This document shows positions 47,138 to 56,979 of a stretch of 64,000 bases of DNA, piece by piece. The translations under genes and the position numbers were made by a program. The stretch's first letter is position 1, and each line of letters begins with the position of its first letter. Below the pieces are notes generated by a model. It did no database searches. It saw only the letters and a list, made by a program, of their open reading frames with translations, and was not told where the DNA came from. Source of the stretch: Cryptomeria japonica (Eukaryota > Streptophyta > Pinopsida > Cupressales > Cupressaceae); contig NC_081411.1 in the NCBI RefSeq assembly GCF_030272615.1, positions 823,970,397 to 824,034,396 on the forward strand. The letters run 5' to 3'.

Positions 47138-47523
47138 TCCTCCCCTCCTTAGACTCGACTTACTCCTGGAAGTCATAAGATTTAAGGTGACAACTAGCAC
47201 ACATAAATCAAAATTTTCTTTTAACACAAACATATTATAATATTTTCTAACTCCAAGAAAGATAATGACAATTAAATTTCCTCCTTATGCTCCAATTATT
47301 CAAAATAAACATGTTACACAAGAGTTAAATGAAGCACCAACTGCTATTAATTACGATATGTACACTAAATTGTTAAAATATTTACAAGGGAACTTCATTT
47401 TTACCACACTTGCAATTCAAAACTGCAAGTTTAGTCACTGAGTTAAGCATCAATAAGAAGAAATCACTATATTTCACATCAATATTCATAGTAACACTCC
47501 TTCAACATCTAGTTGCATGTAGA

Positions 47524-47555
<32 letters not shown>

Positions 47556-49560
47556 TAGAGAGAGAGAGATTTACACAATATCTTACACATATGCACTTAT
47601 TATATTATTGAACAAATCATGTCATAAGCCTAAATGAGGGAAAATTTCTCAGAAATAAGCTTCCTCAAATTAAATGTACTCAAGACATCACACAATAACC
47701 AAGCATAAATAACCTATTTATTTAAAAGAACAAATTTCATGGCATTCAAATGTCCTAATTTCCACCATGCTTACATTGCACTACACTTTATACAAACATT
47801 AGATGCAATCCTTATCCAATCAAATCATTCAAAAGATATCCTTAATCCATTATGTGTACACAAAGATTTTGAAGGCAAGAAATCAACAACTGCTTTTTAT
47901 TTAACTATTACATAAATTTCAACTTCACAATTCCAAGGCACTTCTATCTACCGTAAACTTTAGAAAGTTACCAATAAATTTCATCTTATTAACACTTTTT
48001 GTTTACTCAGCTAATAACAACATTATCTAATTGTTTTCTTAGTCTAGTGCACTTTTTCCCGATGTCCTCCCTCACACACACTATCAAAGGTTCAAAATGA
48101 ACATGATAGAGACAACAGTGGCTCAAGATTTGGGCCCACAATACATCGACACTCAAAATGACCACCATAGACAATAAAAGAGGAGGTCAAAGGAAATATC
48201 CTCAAATCAATTCATTAAATTAAAAGAGAAGAAAAGTTGCTGGCGAAATAAATCAAGAAATTTAAGTGTGACACATACCACCACAAGGGAAAAATAAAAG
48301 AAAGAAGAACTCAATGGTCATCCAAAAGTAAAGAAATCTCAAAAATACGCATTAATCCTAATGACACATCACATAAATCATAAATTAACTCAAGGCAAAA
48401 TAAATGATTCATCCAGCTCACATCATGAGGTGACCAACATTAGTCACACTAAAGGGAGTAATCGCCACCCAACATCCAAGGGTGAAATGCCCCGAATGTG
48501 TTAGAGAGTGCACACCATATTTAAGACTTCTATTTTATCCATATGTCTATATTACTTTCATTATTTTTTAAAGAAAATCAAAATTTCAAAAATATAGGCA
48601 ATTATCCTTTATGAAAGTTGACATAGGTAGGAAGAGATAAAGAAACTACGCACTCACACATTCACAAGGAATATACTCATACCATGACTAATGATCAAGA
48701 TATCTTATCTCTACCATGATCATACTCACCAAGTTATAACAGAAACAAAGGTTAGAGATTTAATTACTCACTTGATAGTAAACTGCAACACACATTATTT
48801 CCATTAATGCACAACTAATAACCTATAGAAGATTAGAAATTCCTTCATAAGGTCTTTAAGCAATTTAGTCAATCATATATTTAAACAAGCAAAATAGTTC
48901 TCATTACAAAAATCCAAAGTTTAATATCAATTTCTACTCTTACCAATAATAATCTTCTGACATACTTCTAGTTATCTAAGTTAAGAATATCTCAGTCCCA
49001 CTTCCAGAACTTAGTTTTCTTTTCATCTAATACCACTTAAATTACAAGAACACGCGCATCAATCTATTTAAAATCACTTCCTATTATTCCTTGATTACTA
49101 TCATTCATAGACTATGTATTTTCAACATTTCAAGAAAAATTGGCATTTAGAATCCCAACACAATTTCATATAACTAATTATTATTTTATCTCATTAGAAT
49201 TCGCTAAGGAAGCACTTCTTAAAATTCAAATAAGGCAATGATATAGTAACCTTTCTTAATTTATCCATCTAGTTAAGAGAAATATTTATTCAATGCCACA
49301 CAATTCCTACAGAAAGCTAAAACTTTTATCTTGCCAAACCAAATAAAGACACAATGATATCATTTCAATTTCTACATATGCAATGCACCAATCCTTGCTT
49401 CAATACACATATTTATCTCATTTTAGTTTCGCTATACATTTCCTAATTAAATGATGGGATATTCTATTTAATCATTCCTTCCCTTAAAGAACAAGGATCA
49501 TGAATGTGACACCTAAATATCAGTCTCCAATGCAAATTAACTTCATCTAATCTTCCCTTT
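47138..49560. other. Non-coding stretch, probable interior of the family D element
   Basis: The polypurine tract of D is at 47138-47150 (minus). Beyond it are 2.4 kb of AT-rich sequence without gag, protease or polymerase motifs in any frame that I can recognise. It contains a GA microsatellite (47521-47570). The expected chromodomain or integrase end of a gypsy pol is not visible, so this is either a deleted or strongly decayed interior, or unrelated sequence. Confidence 0.5.
47521..47570. repeat. (GA)n microsatellite
   Basis: Fifty bases of AG repeats, interrupted by GATAG steps at two places. Confidence 0.95.
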
Positions 49561-50361
49561 TGTTGGCATATGCACACTCCAATGAGACATTGAAGGTGAT
49601 TGAAGGTTTTGTCATTGATAGCAACCTTACAATCATATGGCACCAGCAAGGCATTACACCGGCATCAGCAGATCACACTCTATACTAGCACTCAGACCAC
49701 CAACACTGACAGAGTAAGGAAGCACACCGACATAGAGGCCAACAGGATTTTTGTTATATTATATTTTGTTATTATTGTAAAAACTTTGAAAGCCGACTTG
49801 ATATCATTGTAAAATGACATATATATAAGAAGTCATTGTAAGACATTTGGTAAGTAAGAAAGATGGAAAGAATAAGGAAAAGTAATTAGGCAGACCTATT
49901 ATGCAAAAATAGGTTAAAGGGTCTATGTAAGAAGTAGAGCAGAAACCGGTACTGAATCTAGCATTATAGATGCTATTGTAAAGCAGTACAAGACATTGGA
50001 TTTGTATAATCCACATTGTAAGTCAATGAGACTTCCCATTGAGCAGTGAGCTCTAGGCAGTTAGCCTTCCTGCATGTGCAGGCCCCTCTTGTAAGTAATA
50101 TTCTCTTATTGGCCAGTAAGTGAATATTGTGGGTCACAAATCCCACCGAGGTTTTTCCCACACCAGGTTTCCTCATTAAATCAGTGTGTTATGGTGTGAT
50201 TTTCATGTGGTTGCTTTCATTTCTGTTTATTGCTTTATTTCTTGCATATCGGCACACTGTTATAATATGTGCTACATGTTTTAAGTTAAGAAATTCAATC
50301 TACCAGTTAGATACTGATTCACCCCCCCCCCCCCCTCTCAGTATCTGTGGGAATCCTAACA
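49561..50361 (+). repeat. 5' LTR of element F
   Basis: It begins TGTTGGCATATGC and ends GAATCCTAACA, 801 bp. It carries ATATATATAAG (about 49818-49828) as a likely TATA box, AGGTTTTTCCCAC at about 50149, and GATTCA followed by C14 (50322-50335) and TCTCAG. The module is the same as in the other copia LTRs here, although the LTR is a third shorter. Confidence 0.87.
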
Positions 50362-50363
50362 AT

Positions 50364-50375
50364 TGGTATCAAAGC
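50364..50375 (+). other. Primer-binding site of element F
   Basis: TGGTATCAAAGC differs from the standard copia site by one transition (G to A). Confidence 0.88.
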
Positions 50376-50432
50376 TTGGTCCTCTATTTTCAGAAGCGTA
50401 ACAATTTGAGGAAGATCTTGACACCGATAGAC

Positions 50433-51626
50433 ATGGAAAATTTGATGAAGCAATTGGAAGCAGCTCTCTTAGATTTTGATACAGAAAAATTGAAGAATAT
50501 CAAACTTGAAGATGATCTAAAGACAACTCAGGAATTTATTCAAGCACTTCAAGAAAACCTTACCATTGCAAGAAATAAGAGAAGAGAACTTTGTGAGAAG
50601 ATGCAAATTGAGGATGATGAAAAAGAAAGCCTTAATGAGTAGATATGCAAGCTAAAATAAGAGAACATGACAACAAAGAATGAGATGCAGGATATGACTA
50701 TGAGATTTTGTAAAGAAATTGAAGATAGCAAGAAGAATGAAGAAGAATTGACCAAAAGATTAAGTGATGCAACAAATGAGAATACCATACTTAGCTATGA
50801 AAATGACCTATTGAAGATAGATCTGATGCATACATAGATTGACTCCAATGAACTAATGAGGCAGAAAGAGATCTTAGAAAGAGAACTGGTTGTCGCTAAT
50901 CAACATAAAGAAAAATTCAAGAAAATCTTAGAAGAACTTGATAACTTGGTGAAGAACCAGAAACCCAAAGGTGACACTTTTGGAATTGGCTTTGAAGTTG
51001 GAGAAAGCTCCGGCACTACAAACACATAGGATCACAGTAAACCGGTAAGACAACCTAATGCTTATAAATTCAATGGAAAATGCTTTAACTATAATAAGTA
51101 TGGGCATAGAGAAAATCAATGTAGATCTAGAAGTTATCAGAACATCAACATACCTATCGGTCAATGTTCAAAATGCAACAAAGTTGGTCACAACTCTTAA
51201 AATTGCAAAATGAATGTGAGATGTTATGTTTGTGGAAGATTTGGACACCTATCTAATCAATGTAGAACACAAACCGGCATAGGTTATGGCAAAGCTATTC
51301 ATAAAAATAATGTGACTTTTTATGCATGTAACAAAATTGGGCATATTGCAAAATTCTGTAGAAGCAAAGGATCACCGACAGACAACAAAAGTTCTAACTT
51401 GAAAGGAAAAGAAAAAGTTGAAGAGGTTAAGCAAGAATTCTCAAAACAATGGATTCGAAAGTTTGACCTAAATGTCAAGAATACTCCTCCATCGATAGAA
51501 CCAATCAATGCTTCACCAGTAGGACAGAGTAGTGCTTCACCGACAGAATAGAGTAGTTCTTCACTAGCAGGATAGAGTAGTGCTTCACCGGTAGGATAGA
51601 GTAGTACTCCATTGGCAGGAAGCTCT
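50433..51626 (+). pseudogene. Gag of element F: coiled coil plus four zinc knuckles
   Basis: It starts at ATG 50433 (MENLMKQLEAALLDF). One frame runs to at least 51599, with stops at 50640, 50658, 50835, 51027, 51198, 51549, 51573 and 51597 and no frameshift. Residues 1-185 are rich in Glu, Lys and Leu with heptad character, so a coiled coil is likely. Four CCHC-type knuckles follow: CFNYNKYGHRENQC (51081-51122), CSKCNKVGHNS.NC (51165-51206, with a stop inside), CYVCGRFGHLSNQC (51222-51263) and FYACNKIGHIAKFC (51318-51359). Knuckles 1 and 4 have one Cys changed to Tyr. The UBN2 domain of ordinary copia gag is not seen. The protein ends in 8-residue Ser/Gly repeats. RNA-binding particle protein is the likely role. 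Confidence 0.8.
51513..51608 (+). repeat. 24-bp tandem repeat in gag of element F, four units
   Basis: The units encode eight residues of the type SPVGQSSA. The Gln codon is CAG at 51525-51527 in the first unit and TAG at 51549, 51573 and 51597 in the next three. Confidence 0.92.
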
Positions 51627-51945
51627 TAATCAAACTAAAGAAAATCTTCTTTGAGGGTTTGGCATTAAATGAGACATATGCTATTATTCCCTCGGTTAAT
51701 GGTAAGAAGTTGGAAATTACTTCATTACCGGTAGACAATGTTAAGTGACTACTTAACCGACATGCATTAAATGTGGTAGATGGCAAATAGACCTTATAAA
51801 TTTGTGATTTTAGCTCCATTTCACTTCACCGAGATTTCAAACATTCAAAGAGCGTGAAATTTGCAGAGCTAAAGCATTTCGAGCAAGGAGGCAAAGGCAT
51901 TTCAATAATCAATCCATCCAAAGGCAGAAAAAGGTATTTATCTTC
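51627..51945 (+). other. Spacer between gag and ORF2 of element F
   Basis: About 320 bases. In a different frame from gag the first 150 bases could encode a short conserved-looking stretch (FEGLALNETYAIIPSVNGKK), with stops soon after. Otherwise nothing recognisable. Confidence 0.5.
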
Positions 51946-51992
51946 ATGGCATCCACCTCTACACTTGAATATATACCAAACCCTACTATAGT
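51946..51992 (+). pseudogene. ORF2 of element F, first 15 codons
   Basis: ATG 51946 opens MASTSTLEYIPNPT. Element H cuts the frame after 47 bases. The frame continues in phase at 56980, once H and one copy of its target repeat are discounted. The start is inferred from this phase match and the lack of an earlier in-frame ATG nearby. Confidence 0.65.
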
Positions 51993-52423
51993 CGTTAGGG
52001 TTTCAAGCAGATCTGAAGCAAATATGAACTAACAATTATATGCAGATTAAAATACAAAAGATAAAGAAATAAAACAAGACATAGATAGCACAGAGATTTA
52101 ACACGGTTCACCCAGAATGGGTTACATCCACCATACACAGCCATCCAATCTTTCTTATTATCCAGCAAAAATAGTACATCAACCTTACAATGCCTTAAGC
52201 ATCCCAGCCACTTATAACATGTGTTTTTTAGGGCAACAAACAAAGTCGGCCTTTTTAGGGTTTTATTACAATGTCGGTTTTCATCAACGAAAAATGGCAA
52301 AAAAAAATTTCTCGGGGGTTGCCGCCCCCGAACCCCTACCCGGGGCCCAACCCAGCCCCGAACCCCGGCAAGGATACGTGTGGAGTGTACAGTACTTTGC
52401 TGATAAGTTGCCACATTTTAACA
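51993..52423 (-). repeat. 3' LTR of element H
   Basis: Minus strand: starts TGTTAAAATGTGGCAACTT at 52423 and ends GAAACCCTAACG at 51993. The final base pair of the terminus is changed (CG on the plus strand where the 5' LTR has TG). The GC-rich stretch around 52315-52375 contrasts with the AT-rich rest. Confidence 0.92.
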
Positions 52424-52559
52424 ATCTCCCACTTGGAGACTGATCAGGCTCCACACCGAACAATCTCCCACTTGGAGACTAATACTACACGACACCACTG
52501 TACATGCAACATCCACTGGATAAAACACTAGGACTTGACTGGTATAAATTCCACAATTA
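52424..52559 (-). other. Polypurine tract and short 3' tail of element H
   Basis: On the minus strand CTCCAAGTGGGAGAT (52424-52438) lies immediately before the LTR. A second copy of the same word is near 52463-52480. No coding sequence. Confidence 0.75.
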
Positions 52560-54320
52560 TCAATCAAGAAGACCAACAGAAATTGATGAAGAAATCAGCT
52601 TCTCCTGTGGAACTACCTTTGTGAACATATTAGTAGGATTCTCACTTGTGTGAACCTTCTCAAGACGTAACTGACCCTCCTCCAAAATAGTCCGGATGAA
52701 GTGGTACCTGAGCTGAATGTGCTTTGTCCTTGAATGAAAAGTAGAGTTCTTCACAAGATGAATGGCACTTTGGCTATTAGTATACAATGGGCTATCCTCT
52801 TGTGTCTGACCTAATTCCTTCAGAAAACATTGCAACCAAATCATCTCCTTGCTGGCTTTTGTAGCAGCAACATACTCAGCTTCAGTGGTTGAAAGTGCAA
52901 CAACCTTTTGCAGCCTAGAAATCCAACTAACTGTAGTTCCCCCTATAGTAAAAACATACCCTATAGTACTCCTCCATGAATCAATATCACCCGCTAGATC
53001 AGAGTCAACAAATCCACTCAGAGCAGCATTAGATCCTTTGAAACATAATGGCTTCATAGTAGTTCCTTTCAAATACCGAGGAATCCATTTCATAGCATTC
53101 CAATGTTCCATACCCGGATTACTCATAAACCTGCTCACAACTCCCACTGCATGTGCAATATCTGGCCTTGTGCATACCATTACATACATCAGACTACCAA
53201 CAGCTGATGAATACGGGATGTTAGACATTTTATTAACCTCTTCTTGTGCCTTTGGGCACATCTCCTTAGTCAATTTGAAATGACTAGCCAAAGGTGTACT
53301 AACTGCTTTTGCATCCTGCATGTTAAATCTTTTCAACACCTTCTTTATATACTCACTTTGAGACAAATTCAAGGTTCTATTTTTCCTATCTCGTGTAATC
53401 CTCATACCAAGAATTTGCTTAGCTGTACCCAAATCCTTCATAGCAAATGACCTGGCTAATTTCTGTTTAAGATCATTTATATGTTCCATGTTAGACCCAG
53501 CAACAAGCATGTCATCAACATAAAGCAACAGGATAATATAACTGCCATTATCAAATCTCTTAAAATATACACAATGATCAAAATGACATCTATGATAATC
53601 ATGTTCAGCCATGAAACTATCAAATTTTAAATACCATTGTCAGGGTGCTTGCTTTAGGCCATACAAACTTTTCTTCAACCTGCACACCAAGTTCTCCTTA
53701 CCTTTGACCTCATATCCCTGTGGTTGCAACATGTAAATTTCCTCCTCCAAATCTCCATAGAGAAAAGCTATTTTGACATCTAATTGTTCAAGATGTAAAT
53801 CATTTGCAGCCACAAGACTAAGTACAGTTCTAATTGAAGTCATTTTTACAACTAGAGAAAATATTTCATCATAATCTATACCCTTTTTCTGTGCAAAACC
53901 TTTTACCACAAGTCTGGCCTTATATCTTTTCTGACCTCCTTCCTCCTCCTTCAGCCGATAAACCCATTTGTTAGGCAAGGCTCTTTTTTCTGCAGGTAAA
54001 GGGACTAAGTCCCAAGTCTTATTTTTCATCAAGGAGTCCATCTCCTCTTTCATGCCTAGCTGCCACTGTTGTTTGGCATCCACCTGCATTGCTTCTTCAT
54101 ATTCTTCTGGTTCACCAGAATCCATTAATAAAATAGAATACAAAGAAGGAGAAAATCTTTCAGGGGGTCTACTTGTCCTCGTAGAACGTCTAACACTTGC
54201 AGGAGTTTGTGGGACAATTTGTTGTTGCTGAGCATCAGGTACCTGTGGCATTTCATTTTCAGGAATCTCATCCAACACCACATATTCTTGTTTGTCCTGC
54301 TCATGCTTCTTTTCCTGCAT
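52560..54320 (-). pseudogene. Copia reverse transcriptase and RNase H (element H)
   Basis: The frame continues that of the integrase. RT motifs: WDLVPLPAEKRALPNKWVYR, RYKARLVVKGFAQKKGIDYD, HLEQLDVKIAFLYGDLEEE and [14 protein letters not shown] (near 53638) follows where relatives have Arg, and then LLYVDDMLVAGSN with the YVDD site intact (53511-53522). RNase H: GFVDSDLAGDIDSWRSTIGY, ALSTTEAEYVAATKASKEM, TKHIQLRYHFIR and NPTNMFTKVVP, ending at 52560. Between 54320 and 52560 the only break is that single stop. This is close to a working polymerase. Confidence 0.95.
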
Positions 54321-55877
54321 CTATTCTTTATACATAACCTTCTCATTGAATATAACATCTCTACTTCTAATTATTTTCTTATTTTCAAAATCCCATAACC
54401 GATAGCCATATTCATTTATCCCATATCCAATGAAGGTACATTTCTGAGATTTAGCATCAAGCTTGGTTCTGTTTTCTTTATCAACATGGACAAAAGCTTC
54501 GCAACCAAAATTTTTTAGAAAAGAATAATTTACCTTTTTACCAGTCCATGCCTCCTTTGGAATACCACCATCCAAAGGGGTTGAATGTCCTCTATTTATC
54601 AAATAGACAACAGTATGTACAGCATCTGCCCAAAAATGTAAGGGCAATCTAGCATGCAATCTCATGCTCCTCGCACGTTCCATAATAGTCCTATTCATTC
54701 TCTCTGACACACCATTTTCCTATGGAGTTCCTAGAATTGTCTTCTACTTTCGAATCCTATTTAAGGAACAATAATCTTCAAATGCTTTGCTGCAATACTC
54801 ACCTCCATTATCCGATCTGAGACACTTCAACTTTTTTCCTATCTCATTCTCAACCAAAGCTTTCCATTTCTTAAAAGTTTCAAAAACATCTGATTTTTGT
54901 TTTAGGAAATATACCCATGTTTTTCTGGTTGAGTCATCAATAAAAATAACATAATAACAAGAGCCACCAAGAGATGATACCTGAGCTGGTCCCCATACAT
55001 CTGAATGTACAAGCTCTAACTTCTCACTCTTCTTCTCTTTCCCAACCTTGAGAAATCTGACTCTTTTCTGTTTACCATAAACACAGTTTTCACAGAACTC
55101 TAAATCAATCTTCTTTAGTCCTGGAAATAGATTTTTGGAGTGAAGGATTTTCATCCCTTTCTCACTCATGTGCCCAAGCATATGGTGCCACATTATCGAA
55201 TCTGTTCTTGCAACATTTATTGTTATTGTCCCTACAGTAACTTTATCTGTAGCAGCTAAGGTAGAGTAAGTGTTACTAGTACACAGATATAATGTGCCTA
55301 CCTTTGCACCTTTAGCTACTACTAATGATCCTTTAGTGACCTTCCACATACTGTCTAAGAAGGTAACTATGCAACCTTCACTACCTAGTTGCCCTGTAGA
55401 AATTAAATTTCTTCTTAAATTAGGAACATGTCTTACCTCCTGCAGAAACCAGTCATTACCATTCTGCAACTTGATCTTTATCTTTCCTTTTCCAACAATT
55501 TGACAAGGCTCATCATCACCCAAATATACCTGTCCAAAATCACCTTGAACATAATCTAGAAAACATTTTCTATGGGGTGTAGCATGAAATGTAGCCCCAG
55601 AATCTATTACCCAGGAATCATTAACATTATCCAAACATAAGATTAAAGCATCTTGTAAAGTATTACTTGCAATATTAGCTTCCTTACTATCATTTTCATT
55701 TTTGTCTCCTTTGTTTTTCCAAGACCAACAGTCTTTCTTTAGATGACCAGGCTTTCCGCAGTACCAGCAATCTTTCTTTCCTCTAGATTGAGAGCGTCCT
55801 TTTCTTCGACTTCCCTCGTGACTTCTCATTCCCAGGGCCTTTCCCTCTTTCCTTTGATCTTCCTCTATTCTCCACAT
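54321..55877 (-). pseudogene. Copia zinc knuckle, protease and integrase (element H)
   Basis: The minus frame from 55877 carries the knuckle CWYCGKPGHLKKDC and the protease NDSWVIDSGATFHATPHRK (DSG intact). The zinc-binding integrase start (MWHHMLGHMSEKGM, FCENCVYGKQKR) is followed by the catalytic core: LVHSDVWGP, CLRSDNGGEYCS (about 54805-54830) and ENGVSERMNRT. LPLHFWADAVHTVVYLINR and FIGYGINEYGYRLWDF close the domain. Stops occur at about 54740 and 54722 (Gln positions in KTILGTPQENG-type relatives) and at 54321. The frame is shared with the RT; a frameshift near 55820 separates it from gag. Confidence 0.94.
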
Positions 55878-56493
55878 TCAAAACACTACCCAATAATGTT
55901 GAAGTCTCACCTGTGCTTTTTCTTCACATTTCCTCACTTAGGATAACACCAACAATATCATCAAATACCAAAGTATTATTACCAGAGACAGAGTTACTTA
56001 CAACCATAACCAAACTATTCCAGCTTTCTGGCAAAGAACATAAAATCAAGAGAGCCCTAACCTCTTCTGCAAAGGTAATTTTTACCAAAGACAATTGACT
56101 GGTAATTGTATTAAATTCATTTAAGTGCTCTGCTATAGATCCTCCCTCACTCATTTTCAAATTAAACAAACGCTTCATAAGAAATACCTTATTCGAAGCC
56201 GAGGGTTTCTAATACAACTTAGCCAATGTTGCCATCAAATCTACAGTCGTTTTTGCTTCTGTTATATTGAATGCTACAGACGACGCAAGGCACAATCGAA
56301 TGGATCCTAGTGCCTTTCTATCTAAAATGTCCCACTCTTCATCTGATATTATGGTTAGTTTTTTTGCCTTTCCTTCCAATGGCCACCACAAATCCTTTTG
56401 ATACAGGTAATCCTCCATCTGCATTTTCCATAACTGATAATTCTGGTCGTTAAACTTTTCGACCTTGAATTTGGAATCCTCCATTGCTCCCAC
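55878..56493 (-). pseudogene. Copia gag (element H)
   Basis: The start is ATG 56493, or 56484 (MEDSKFKVEKFNDQNYQLWK), soon after the primer site. UBN2-type motifs: QMEDYLYQKDLWWPLEGK, ALGSIRLCLASSVAFNI, LKMSEGGSIAEHLNEFNTI and ALLILCSLPESWNSLV. There is a TAG near 56209-56211 and a TGA near 55922 where Arg is expected. The end of gag merges into the Lys/Arg-rich linker before the zinc knuckle. Confidence 0.92.
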
Positions 56494-56530
56494 TCAAATC
56501 TGAAAGTCCTGCCAATTTATAGAAAACCTT

Positions 56531-56542
56531 GCTCTGATACCA
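56531..56542 (-). other. Primer-binding site of element H
   Basis: GCTCTGATACCA is the exact reverse complement of TGGTATCAGAGC, two bases from the LTR. Confidence 0.93.
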
Positions 56543-56544
56543 AT

Positions 56545-56974
56545 TGTTAGGGTTTCAAGCAGATCCGAAGTAAATATGAACTAACAATTCTATGCAGATT
56601 TAAATACAAAAGAAAAAGAAATAAAACAGGACATAGATAACATAGAGATTTAACGTGGTTCACCCAGAATGGGTTATGTCCACCATACACAGCCATCCAA
56701 TCTTTCTTATTATCCAGCAAAAATAGTACATCAACCTTACAATGCCTTAAGCATCCCAGCCACTTATAACATGCATTTTTACGGCAACAAACAAAGTCGG
56801 CCTTTTTAGGGTTTTATTACAATGTTGGTTTTCATCAACGAAAAACGGCAAAAAAAAATTTCTCAGGGGTTGCCGCCCCCTAACCCCTACCTGGGGCCCA
56901 GCCAGGCCCCGGACCTCGGTGAGGATACATGCTGAGTGTATAGTACTTTGCTGATCAGTCGCCACATTTTAACA
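56545..56974 (-). repeat. 5' LTR of element H
   Basis: 430 bp, bounded TG...CA on the minus strand (TGTTAAAATG to AAACCCTAACA). It differs from the 3' LTR at about 30 sites by eye, mostly transitions. Confidence 0.93.
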
Positions 56975-56979
56975 GTAGT

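Larger units (their letters stand above)
51993..56974 (-). mobile_element. Copia retrotransposon H, nearly intact, Tnt1/Tork-like
   Basis: LTRs of about 430 bp at 51993-52423 and 56545-56974 bracket a complete gag-pol on the minus strand, 4,982 bp in total. Flanks ATAGT (51988-51992) and GTAGT (56975-56979) are a 5-bp target duplication with one transition. The protein resembles the Tnt1-94 type (WVIDSGATFHATPH, LLYVDDMLVAG). It interrupts ORF2 of element F. LTR divergence is roughly 7% by eye. Confidence 0.95.

Noticed and set aside
47138-49560. Search for gypsy integrase or chromodomain next to the D polypurine tract
   Set aside because: No frame on either strand shows the expected motifs, so no CDS was called.
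49561-50361. LTR of F as a solo LTR
   Set aside because: A primer site and a gag frame follow directly, so it is the 5' LTR of a longer element.
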